Positions 16,185-23,002 of a DNA stretch of 29,175 nucleotides are shown here, one piece after another. Position 1 is the stretch's first letter. Every line of letters begins with the position of its first letter. The position numbers were made by a program, and so were the translations under genes. A model generated the notes under the pieces. That model ran no database searches and was not told the origin of the DNA. It saw nothing but the letters and a program-made list of their open reading frames with translations. Source of the stretch: Clostridium sp. UBA6758 (lineage in GTDB: Bacteria; Bacillota; Clostridia; Clostridiales; Clostridiaceae); the NCBI GenBank assembly GCA_002453475.1, contig DKGY01000015.1:28324-57498 (forward strand), in the 5' to 3' direction.

Positions 16185-16724
16185 TTACCACTGCTCATAA
16201 TGAACTATTTCTTCTAAACTCTTTCTTGGACGAGGACTTGGTACTTCATCTGGATAACCTAAAGTTAATACTGCAACCACATACTTATCATCAGGAATAT
16301 TTAAAACTGGTCTAAAGTCCTTCTGCTCAAACCAAGCAATCCAACAAGTTCCCAATCCTAAATCTGTAGCCGCAAGTGCCATATGTTCAATTGCAATAGA
16401 TGTATCTCTAATAATTTGCTTAACTTCGAATTCCTTACTATATTCATCAATATAAAATCCGTTACTCTTAGGCAGTCTTGATTTTATATCTGCAACGCAT
16501 ACAAGGTGCACTGGTGCACTAACCATCCACTTTTGATTATAGGCAGCATTTGCAATTTTTTCTCTATTTTCCTGCTCCTTAACCACAATAATTTGCCATG
16601 GTTGTGTATTGCTACCTGAAGGTGCTAGTCTTGCACTATCAAGAATTTGTAATATCTTCTCTTCCTCCACTTGTTTATCCATATATCTTCTTATACTTCT
16701 ACGATCTTCAATTGATTTAATCAT
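16185..16724 (-). CDS. Nitroreductase family FMN-dependent oxidoreductase
   Basis: 179 residues with TTGGAGGTAG before the ATG. The FMN-binding pattern is clear: IEDRRSIRRYMDKQVEEEKI at the N-terminus, ARLAPSGSNTQPWQIIVVKE (about 32-51), and ATDLGLGTCWIAWF (about 118-131), ending with LTLGYPDE and RKSLEEIVHYEQW. It is shorter than NfsB-type enzymes (about 217 residues) and matches the compact clostridial subgroup. These proteins use NAD(P)H and FMN to reduce nitro groups, quinones or flavins. It is the first gene of a two-gene operon with the MazG-like enzyme. Confidence 0.92.
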   Translation of the reverse strand: MIKSIEDRRSIRRYMDKQVEEEKILQILDSARLAPSGSNTQPWQIIVVKEQENREKIANAAYNQKWMVSAPVHLVCVADIKSRLPKSNGFYIDEYSKEFEVKQIIRDTSIAIEHMALAATDLGLGTCWIAWFEQKDFRPVLNIPDDKYVVAVLTLGYPDEVPSPRPRKSLEEIVHYEQW

Positions 16725-16932
16725 AATTCTACCTCCAACACTACCTTTTATATTCCTATTAAATTATGTAGGTATTCTAACTTTTAAATGCTTATTTACA
16801 TATATTTATTATAACACGCTTTCCACAATTATATAAATCAACTATAACATTTATTGATTATATTGTATATTTTTGTAATATATAATATGATTAAGATATT
16901 ATATTTCATATTTTATTTAAAGGGGTTTATTT

Positions 16933-17265
16933 ATGGGGTACAATAATTTTCTATTTATACTTTCAATGATTATGATAATACTTCAAATAATGTATTACAT
17001 TAATGAAACCGTTGTTGATTTATCAGTAAAACATTATATTTCAGCAATTATTTCTATAATATTTATACTTTCTGATTTAATTCTAATTTTTATTTGGTTT
17101 CCTAAATCTATTAATAAAACCATCTATATTTCTTATATCTATACTGATAATTCGCTCAATAAGATTTTATTAGCATTAGGGCTAGCCATTATGATTCTAT
17201 GGAGCTTAAAACTTTATAAATCTATAAAGGAAATAGGTAAAATTAATAATGAAGAAGAAGAATAA
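16933..17265 (+). CDS. Hypothetical small membrane protein
   Basis: 110 residues, AAAGGGG eight bases before the ATG. Three or four hydrophobic helices are visible: about 5-22, 34-58 and 79-95, with a short charged tail ending NNEEEE. No known motif is seen. The gene sits between the divergent nitroreductase operon and the convergent brnQ gene and appears monocistronic. I cannot suggest a function beyond a membrane location. Confidence 0.65.
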   Translation: MGYNNFLFILSMIMIILQIMYYINETVVDLSVKHYISAIISIIFILSDLILIFIWFPKSINKTIYISYIYTDNSLNKILLALGLAIMILWSLKLYKSIKEIGKINNEEEE

Positions 17266-17293
17266 ACCTAAAAAACTAAAGTTTAAATCCAAG

Positions 17294-18598
17294 TTATATT
17301 TCTGTAGTTGTTGGAACAAAATTTCCTATTATACCTGCCACTAAAACTGGAACTATCCAGTTAAAACCTAAACTCGCAAATGGAAGTTCAGCTACTATTG
17401 ATATTCCTATGGAACTGCCTATTCCCATATTATTTAAAACCGTTAATACACTTATAAATAAAGCTGTATATGTTGATAAAATAAACACATTATTATTTTT
17501 AATTTTTTCTCTAAATAAAGTCAATATTACTAATGTAACTGTTGGTGGATATATGATACTTAATATTGGTGCAGAAAATTTTATTATAGTGCTTACTCCA
17601 AAATTCGCTACTACACCACTAAACACGCACACAAATATAACTATATCTCTATATTTCCATTTTCCCTTTGATACCTTATTAAAATACTGAGCTGTTGCAG
17701 AAGTAAGACCTATTGCTGTTGTAAGACATGCAAGACCTATTATTATTGCTAATAATACCTTTCCTGGTTTCCCAAGTAATATATCTGTTATATGTACTAT
17801 TAATGCTGTTTGAGATATTTCCCCTAAGGGGATGTTTGCATATTGCTTTGAAATTGTAGCTCCTAAATAAGTCAGCCCTCCATAGACTAAAACTAGTCCT
17901 ATTGATGCAACAATAGACGCTTTTAAAGTTAGTTTTATCTTTTCCTTTATGCCCTTATATCCCTTATTAGTTAATGTTGTTATTATAACAGCAGATAAAG
18001 CTATGGCTCCTAGTGCATCCATAGTCTGATAACCCTGGAGTACCCCTTCTGCAAATACACTTTCTACTTTTGGTGCTATATTTACAGAATCAATTGGATT
18101 TATTATTCCAACTAATATGAGTGATAGAAGAGTTATGAGAAGTATAGGGGTTAAAAACTGACCTATTATATCAATTACCTTAGATGGCTTTATAGATAAG
18201 GCCAATGTTATAATAAAAAATATTATAGAAAATACTATGGGACTAAATCCATTGAATATTGGTGCAATACCCATTTCATAGGTTGTTGCTGCAGTCCTTG
18301 GTATTGCTAAAAGTGGTCCTAAGCATACCATTATAACAGTACCTAAAATTATTGATAAATTTTTACCTATCTTTCCAAAAATTCCATTTATCTCTCCGTT
18401 ACATTTAGCTGCAGCTATAATTGATAGTATAGCCAAACCTACATCACCTAAAACAAAGCCAAGTAATCCAATAATCCAACTTCTTCCTGATTCTAGTCCT
18501 AAAAATGTTGGAAAGATAAGATTTCCTGCTCCAAAAAACATAGCAAATAAAGCAAACCCGACTACTATAGCATCTCTCATCATATCTTTAGTTTTCAT
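17294..18598 (-). CDS. brnQ: Branched-chain amino acid transport system II carrier protein
   Basis: 434 residues with AAGGAG before the ATG. The family start is plain: FALFAMFFGAGNLIFPTFLG (about 16-35), with about twelve membrane helices after it. Further landmarks are GLLGFVLGDVGLAILSI, PRTAATTYEMGIAP (about 100-113), the internal GYQTMDALGAIALSA (about 188-202) and the LACLTTAIGLTSATAQYF segment. LIVCS-family carriers import leucine, isoleucine and valine with Na+ or H+. Length and layout are normal. It converges on the small membrane protein with only 28 bases between and no clear hairpin there. No regulatory T-box is visible upstream. Confidence 0.95.
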   Translation of the reverse strand: MKTKDMMRDAIVVGFALFAMFFGAGNLIFPTFLGLESGRSWIIGLLGFVLGDVGLAILSIIAAAKCNGEINGIFGKIGKNLSIILGTVIMVCLGPLLAIPRTAATTYEMGIAPIFNGFSPIVFSIIFFIITLALSIKPSKVIDIIGQFLTPILLITLLSLILVGIINPIDSVNIAPKVESVFAEGVLQGYQTMDALGAIALSAVIITTLTNKGYKGIKEKIKLTLKASIVASIGLVLVYGGLTYLGATISKQYANIPLGEISQTALIVHITDILLGKPGKVLLAIIIGLACLTTAIGLTSATAQYFNKVSKGKWKYRDIVIFVCVFSGVVANFGVSTIIKFSAPILSIIYPPTVTLVILTLFREKIKNNNVFILSTYTALFISVLTVLNNMGIGSSIGISIVAELPFASLGFNWIVPVLVAGIIGNFVPTTTEI

Positions 18599-18709
18599 TT
18601 AATCTACTCCTTAATAAATTCTGTCTTTAACTATACTTTAGTTTAGTATTTACATTAGTGTATTTATTAATCCTGTATATATCTCTATATTCTTTAAATA
18701 TAAATAAAT

Positions 18710-18750
18710 AAAAAAGATCGTCCCAAAATAAAAATATGAGACAATCCTTT
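18710..18750 (-). terminator. Intrinsic terminator of the dCMP deaminase gene
   Basis: On the minus strand GATTGTCTCA pairs with TGGGACGATC using G-U pairs, followed by six Ts, about 20 bases after the stop codon. Confidence 0.75.
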
Positions 18751-18769
18751 TAGCTCTAATTTAATAGGT

Positions 18770-19252
18770 CTATTTTAATTTTATCTCTATCTTGTCTACA
18801 CTTGGAGTTAATTGAGTTAATTTCACATTAGCCTTTTCAAACATATACTTGGAGGCCTTTATGGAATCTGTTTCAGCATACTTATCACTAAGATAATAAA
18901 CTTCCTTTATACCTGATTGAATAATATTTCTAGCACATTCATGGCAAGGAAATAAATTCACATATAGTCTACAACCCTCTAAAGATTTACCTCTAGCATT
19001 TAAAATAGCATTTTGCTCAGCGTGAACTACATAAGGATACTTAGTTTCTAAAAATTCTCCATCTCTACTCCAAGGAAAATCTTCATCACTACATCCATTA
19101 ATAAATCCATTATATCCAATAGAAACTATTCTATTGTTGCAATCAACTATACAAGCTCCTACCTGTGTTGATGGATCCTTACTTCTCATTCCTGATAGTA
19201 AAGAAATACTCATAAAATAATCATTCCAAGAAATATAGTCTTCTCTTTTCAT
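18770..19252 (-). CDS. Deoxycytidylate (dCMP) deaminase family protein
   Basis: 160 residues, AAGGAGGAAAA before the ATG. The zinc site is complete: HAEQNAIL with His77 and catalytic Glu79, and PCHECARNI with Cys103 and Cys106. The SKDPSTQVGACIVD segment (24-37) and the GYNGFINGCSDEDFPWSRDG loop (46-65) are those of dCMP deaminases, like ComEB and T4 Cd, rather than cytidine deaminases. It turns dCMP into dUMP for thymidylate synthesis. Family members are often allosterically controlled by dCTP/dTTP. It stands alone with its own terminator. Confidence 0.93.
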   Translation of the reverse strand: MKREDYISWNDYFMSISLLSGMRSKDPSTQVGACIVDCNNRIVSIGYNGFINGCSDEDFPWSRDGEFLETKYPYVVHAEQNAILNARGKSLEGCRLYVNLFPCHECARNIIQSGIKEVYYLSDKYAETDSIKASKYMFEKANVKLTQLTPSVDKIEIKLK

Positions 19253-19454
19253 ATTTTTCCTCCTTGAAGTATTTACTACTATTTTATAGTAAAAACCTTC
19301 ATAATTAAAGATACTTTTTTAAATCTGTTATGGATTACATATTAAAAATCTCTGTTAAATATACTCATTAATATCACTAGGTAAAGCAATAATCCTCGAT
19401 ATATTGATTAAATTCTTTTTATAATGACAATAATTACTATACGAGGTGATTGAT

Positions 19455-20042
19455 ATGAACAAATATGAAATTTTAATACTACTTATAATACTCATAATAC
19501 TTTTTAAAAGCATAACTCCATTTATTGAAAAAATAAGAGGCTTTAAAAATGAACAACTAAAATTTACCATGAGAATTAAAGTAGAAAATATAAATAGATT
19601 AACAGGCCTTGAATTTGAAGGCTTCTGCCAATGGCTTTTTCAAAATAACCCCAAATATAAATATGTGGAACTAACCCCCTATGGTAATGATGGTGGAGTA
19701 GATTTAATTCTTACAAATGCCGATGATGAAAAGATCTATGTGGAATGTAAAAGATATGATACTCACTTCAACCTAGATAATGAAACCGATGCAAAAGAAA
19801 GAGACGAACTCTTTATTGGCAGAGTTGCATGTCAAAAATTAGTTGGTGCCATGATGGCAAACAATATTAAAAAAGGTATTTTCCTTACTACTGGAAGTGT
19901 ATCCCCTAATGCCCTAGAATACATTGGGAAACTAGAAGATAATAGTGATCTCTCCCTTGAAATATATACTATGGATAATATTTTAAAGCTTATTGGCGCA
20001 CATGAAAATCAAGATGACTATGAATTTGCTGTAGAGATTTAA
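19455..20042 (+). CDS. Membrane-anchored Mrr-type restriction endonuclease-like protein
   Basis: 195 residues from the ATG at 19455, preceded by GAGGTGATTGAT; a GTG nine bases earlier lies inside this site and is rejected. Residues 5-18 (EILILLIILIILFK) form a single membrane anchor. Residues about 49-180 are an Mrr_cat nuclease fold: TGLEFEGFCQWLF, then GNDGGVDLIL with Asp83 and YVECKRY with Glu97 and Lys99, which is the D-ExK active site, then KLVGAMMANNIKKGIFLTT. Mrr domains cut foreign or modified DNA. No methylase or specificity gene is adjacent, so this would be a stand-alone, modification-dependent type or a DNA-uptake/defence nuclease. The anchor would hold it at the membrane. Confidence 0.85.
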   Translation: MNKYEILILLIILIILFKSITPFIEKIRGFKNEQLKFTMRIKVENINRLTGLEFEGFCQWLFQNNPKYKYVELTPYGNDGGVDLILTNADDEKIYVECKRYDTHFNLDNETDAKERDELFIGRVACQKLVGAMMANNIKKGIFLTTGSVSPNALEYIGKLEDNSDLSLEIYTMDNILKLIGAHENQDDYEFAVEI

Positions 20043-20575
20043 GGACTCAGTTACTTCTAAAATAAATATGTAATAAAAAGTAAAGGATTTTTCCTATGTT
20101 TAGAAATATGAAAAATCCTTTATACTGTCTTTTAATGAACTTTAATTTATTTTTTTAAATATATCTGATTTATAATTTTATACTTAATTACTATATGCCT
20201 AATAGCAAGTTACCATATTTCTTTAAAACCTTCCCTATAAACATCGCACTTTCTTAACAACCTAGCCTTAACTCTTTTAACCAATCAGGCTCTTTAGAAA
20301 AATCACTATCCTGTAATGATCTTAATAACTTCGTAAAACTTACTAAATTATCAAATCGCTTAAATCATTGAATTATTTTACTTTAAAACTTAAATTATCC
20401 AAACATCTTGATTCTTTATATGCACAAGTGTGTGTTAAATAAATAATTTTTAAAAATATACTTACTCTAACTCATGTGTCCATAGCATTGATTAATTTTC
20501 TAATTTTTACGTATATGAAATCAATTCCTGCAAACACTAACCTTGTAAATAAATTAAAAATAAGGAGGAATAAAT
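20043..20575. other. Intergenic region with a hairpin and a possible decayed reading frame
   Basis: It opens with the terminator at 20081-20123. On the minus strand 20257-20364 reads as 36 sensible codons, including RSLQDSDFSKEPDWLKELRL, then a stop (20254-20256) and a further short open stretch (ESAMFIGKVLKKYG). There is no start codon or ribosome binding site and stops flank both ends, so this could be the remains of a gene I cannot identify. The rest is AT-rich spacer with the ferredoxin ribosome binding site at its end. Confidence 0.35.
20081..20123 (+). terminator. Hairpin downstream of the Mrr-type gene
   Basis: TAAAGGATTTTTC pairs perfectly with GAAAAATCCTTTA over 13 bp. The following tract (TACTGTCTTTT) is only partly T-rich. 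Confidence 0.65.
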
Positions 20576-20767
20576 ATGGAAGCAATAGTGAACAAAGATA
20601 CATGTATAAGCTGTGGAGCTTGTGTTGGTGTCTGCCCTGATGTTTATTCATTTGATGATGATGGTAAAGCTGAAGCTATAGATGGAGATGTTCCTGCTGA
20701 TCTTGAAGCCGGTGCTGTAGATGGAAGAAATCAATGTCCTGTAGATGCCATAGATATTAAAGAATAA
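20576..20767 (+). CDS. Ferredoxin, 4Fe-4S
   Basis: 63 residues with AAGGAGGAAT before the ATG. CISCGACVGVCP supplies Cys10, Cys13 and Cys16, and NQCPVDAIDI supplies Cys54, a full set for one [4Fe-4S] cluster. Cys20 is the remnant of the second motif of two-cluster clostridial ferredoxins; the other three ligands of that second cluster are absent. The centre (DDDGKAEAIDGDVPAD) is strongly acidic, as expected for an electron carrier. It is a small cytoplasmic redox partner, perhaps for hydrogenase or pyruvate:ferredoxin oxidoreductase. It is monocistronic with its own terminator. Confidence 0.93.
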   Translation: MEAIVNKDTCISCGACVGVCPDVYSFDDDGKAEAIDGDVPADLEAGAVDGRNQCPVDAIDIKE

Positions 20768-20770
20768 AAT

Positions 20771-20797
20771 GCTAGGCTTAATGCCTAGCTCTTCTTA
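20771..20797 (+). terminator. Intrinsic terminator of the ferredoxin gene
   Basis: GCTAGGC pairs perfectly with GCCTAGC across a TTAAT loop, followed by TCTTCTTATCTT, three bases after the stop codon. Confidence 0.8.
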
Positions 20798-20982
20798 TCT
20801 TAATACTTATTTATAATTATACTACTAATTTTTATAGTTAAATTTCCAAAGTATAATATAAAATTTATAACATACAATAAATTTACTAGTTCATAGTTAA
20901 TTTCTTCAACTCATAGTAGTAACAATTCTCTATAGAAAAGAAGCTTACTGTGAATAAAAATTAATCTTAGGAGGGCATTATT

Positions 20983-21183
20983 ATGCAACAAAATCAAGGA
21001 AAAAACGCTAAACAACATGTTCAAGATGTACAAAATAACCTTCTGGACTCAACAAACTGCTTAAATCAAGCATTAAACTCTGTTGAAAAACCAGAAAACA
21101 GACAAAAAATCCAGAATACTCTTAACTCAGTAGAAAGTGCACTAAACTCAGTGAATAGCACTCTTTCTAACTATCAAGAATAG
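20983..21183 (+). CDS. Small Asn/Gln-rich helical protein, unknown function
   Basis: 66 residues with TAGGAGGGC before the ATG. The product is soluble, rich in Asn, Gln and Ser, and has one cysteine. An imperfect repeat (CLNQALNSVEK, NTLNSVESAL, SVNSTLSNY) with regular leucine and valine spacing suggests an amphipathic helical hairpin. I do not recognise a family; small proteins of this style include spore and stress proteins, but no clear sporulation promoter is visible. It has its own terminator. Confidence 0.7.
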   Translation: MQQNQGKNAKQHVQDVQNNLLDSTNCLNQALNSVEKPENRQKIQNTLNSVESALNSVNSTLSNYQE

Positions 21184-21245
21184 TAAGAACACAAGGTTAA
21201 ACCATAAAAAAACTTCAGATCTATATAAATATCAATTAATTTAAT

Positions 21246-21292
21246 AAAAAGACTAAGATGCTAAATAAAACATTTAATATCTCAGTCTTTTT
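21246..21292 (+). terminator. Intrinsic terminator of the small helical protein gene
   Basis: AAAAAGACTAAGAT pairs with ATCTCAGTCTTTTT at 13 of 14 positions, and the inner segments GCTAAAT and ATTTAAT extend the stem. More Ts follow. Confidence 0.8.
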
Positions 21293-21304
21293 CCTTTTTA
21301 TGTT

Positions 21305-21494
21305 CTACTTCTATCATTATTTATCCGATGACTACCCACTCTAATACTCCCCTCTTCTTCAAAGTGGGAGTAAATAGCGGCTATGTCCCTGGATAACGAT
21401 TTCTAAGCTTCGAAGAAGCTAAGAACTCTGTTTATGAGAAAGCTTTAAAATATAAAGAAGAAGAGATTATTTTTTTATCTCTTCTTCTTTTTTT
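21305..21494 (+). other. Structured intergenic segment, possible IS200/IS605 end remnant or small RNA
   Basis: No intact gene. The stretch 21325-21372 can form two competing hairpins: CCCACT with AGTGGG, or ACTCCC with GGGAGT. The second resembles the subterminal hairpin found at the ends of clostridial IS200/IS605 elements. AGCTTC-GAA-GAAGCT follows near 21408-21421. A frame starting near 21395 reads SFEEAKNSVYEKALKYKEEE without a start codon, possibly the tail of a lost gene. The segment ends in a perfect terminator (21454-21494). No transposase gene is present, so the mobile-element reading is only a suggestion. Confidence 0.3.
21454..21494 (+). terminator. Perfect intrinsic terminator
   Basis: AAAGAAGAAGAGAT (21454-21467) pairs without mismatch with ATCTCTTCTTCTTT (21477-21490), giving 14 bp with a 9-base loop and a run of seven Ts. 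No complete gene precedes it, so it either ends an uncharacterised RNA or insulates the CotH operon. Confidence 0.8.
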
Positions 21495-21515
21495 ACAAAT
21501 AATCATTTATATAAA

Positions 21516-21548
21516 TTTAAGATAAATTTAAGCTAAGTAATTTATTAT
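21516..21548 (+). promoter_or_regulatory. VTC-CotH operon promoter with tandem TTTAAG response-regulator boxes
   Basis: TTTAAG (21516-21521), five bases ATAAA, and TTTAAG again (21527-21532) form a direct repeat with an 11-bp period. Ten bases later comes the -10 element TATTAT (21543-21548). The boxes cover the -35 position, where there is no good TTGACA, as at activator-dependent promoters. The same arrangement occurs before the response-regulator gene (27115-27147). Confidence 0.65.
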
Positions 21549-21583
21549 AGGATTGTACTAGATAACATGAGGAGGTGATTAAT

Positions 21584-22270
21584 ATGAAACAAGTTAAATT
21601 TAGACACGAGATAAAACATTTAATAAATATTTCAGACTATTTGATAATTAAAAGTAGATTAAAAAACATTGCACAGCAAGATGAGAATGCAGGAGATAAG
21701 GGTACTTATACTGTAAGGAGTCTATATTTTGACAATATCAACAACAAGGCATTAATAGAAAAAGTTAATGGAGTAAATAATCGAGAAAAATTTAGATTAA
21801 GATTTTATAATGATAACCATTCCTTTATAAAATTAGAGAAAAAAAGTAAAGTTAATGGATTATGCAGTAAGATTGCAACTAATATATCTATGAATCAATG
21901 TGAAGATATAATTAAAAATAATATTGAAGATATATTTAAATACAAGGATCCTATTTTAATAGAGTTATACTCAAAGATTAAATACGATTTATTACGACCT
22001 AAGACTATAGTTGAATATACAAGGGAAGCATATGTATTCAAACCTGGAAATGTGAGAATTACCTTTGATAGTAACATTAGAAGTGGGTTATATTCACAAA
22101 ATTTCTTTAATGATAAGCTTACTACAGTAGGAATGCCAGGAAGGAGTCCTATAGTTTTAGAGGTTAAGTTTGATGAATTTTTTCCTGAAATTATTAGAGA
22201 TATAATTCAAACAAAGGATAGAGAGAGCTCTGCATTTTCAAAATATGCGGCTTGCCGAATTTACGAATAA
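21584..22270 (+). CDS. VTC-domain polyphosphate polymerase-like protein
   Basis: 228 residues from the ATG at 21584, preceded by GAGGAGGTGAT; a GTG nine bases earlier is part of that site. The tunnel-fold VTC domain spans the protein: FRHEIKHLI at the N-terminus, YTVRSLYFDN (42-51), KFRLRFYN (69-76), FIKLEKKS (81-88), RPKTIVEYTREAYV (138-151), VRITFD (157-162) and VLEVKFDEFFPEII (191-204). The alternating basic and acidic residues line the active tunnel in CYTH/VTC enzymes, which in yeast make polyphosphate from ATP. In bacteria VTC genes often sit with CotH and DUF4956, as here. It is first in a three-gene operon, 26 bases before the next start. Confidence 0.9.
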   Translation: MKQVKFRHEIKHLINISDYLIIKSRLKNIAQQDENAGDKGTYTVRSLYFDNINNKALIEKVNGVNNREKFRLRFYNDNHSFIKLEKKSKVNGLCSKIATNISMNQCEDIIKNNIEDIFKYKDPILIELYSKIKYDLLRPKTIVEYTREAYVFKPGNVRITFDSNIRSGLYSQNFFNDKLTTVGMPGRSPIVLEVKFDEFFPEIIRDIIQTKDRESSAFSKYAACRIYE

Positions 22271-22296
22271 AATTAAGTTATTTGGAGGAAATAAAA

Positions 22297-22983
22297 ATGG
22301 ATAAAGCATTAAGTTTTAACGATATTTTAAAATCAAGTTTTTTAGAAAAGGCATCTAGTTTTTCAATTGTAGATGTAGCTATAGCACTAGGATTAGCCCT
22401 TGCTATTGGACTTTTCATATTTTTAGTATATAAAAAAACTTTCAAGGGAGTAATGTACTCAGAAAGTTTTGGTGTTTCACTTATTGCAATGAGTTTAGTT
22501 ACAACATTAATTATTCTTGCAATAACTTCTAATGTAGTACTTTCACTTGGTATGGTTGGTGCTTTATCAATTGTAAGGTTTCGTACAGCAGTTAAAGAGC
22601 CTATGGATATTGCATTTTTATTTTGGTCAATAAGTGTAGGAATTGTTGTAGGAGCAGGATTAATACCACTTGCGGTATTTGGTTCAGTGTTTATAGGAAT
22701 TATGATTATGGTATTTGCAAATAAGAAAAGTACTGATAATCCTTATATTTTAGTTATAAGTTGCCAAGGGGATAACAGTGAAAATAATGCCATACAATAT
22801 ATAAATAAATCTGTTAAAAAATATGTGGTGAAATCTAAAACTGTTTCTGCAGGGAGCAATATTGAATTAACAGTAGAAATAAGATTAAGAGAAATGTCTA
22901 CTCAATTTGTAAACGAAATTAGCCGTATATCAGGAGTAAATAATGCAGTGTTAGTAAGTTACAACGGAGAATACATGTCTTAG
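22297..22983 (+). CDS. DUF4956 membrane protein
   Basis: 228 residues from the ATG at 22297, which has TTGGAGGAAAT upstream; an in-frame ATG 45 bases earlier overlaps the VTC stop and lacks such a site. Four membrane helices lie at about 23-45, 57-80, 105-125 and 127-142. The family signature GALSIVRFRTAVKEPMD is at 88-104, between the second and third helices. Residues 148-228 are a soluble ACT- or ferredoxin-like alpha/beta tail (YILVISCQGD, then IELTVEIRLREM). The function of DUF4956 is not known; its constant company with VTC and CotH proteins suggests one membrane machine. Confidence 0.9.
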   Translation: MDKALSFNDILKSSFLEKASSFSIVDVAIALGLALAIGLFIFLVYKKTFKGVMYSESFGVSLIAMSLVTTLIILAITSNVVLSLGMVGALSIVRFRTAVKEPMDIAFLFWSISVGIVVGAGLIPLAVFGSVFIGIMIMVFANKKSTDNPYILVISCQGDNSENNAIQYINKSVKKYVVKSKTVSAGSNIELTVEIRLREMSTQFVNEISRISGVNNAVLVSYNGEYMS

Positions 22984-23002
22984 TATTTAGGTGGTGTATG
23001 AA

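Noticed and set aside
17409..17690. Plus-strand open frame of 93 codons
   Set aside because: Lies inside brnQ on the opposite strand, has no ribosome binding site and its hydrophobic content mirrors the transporter.
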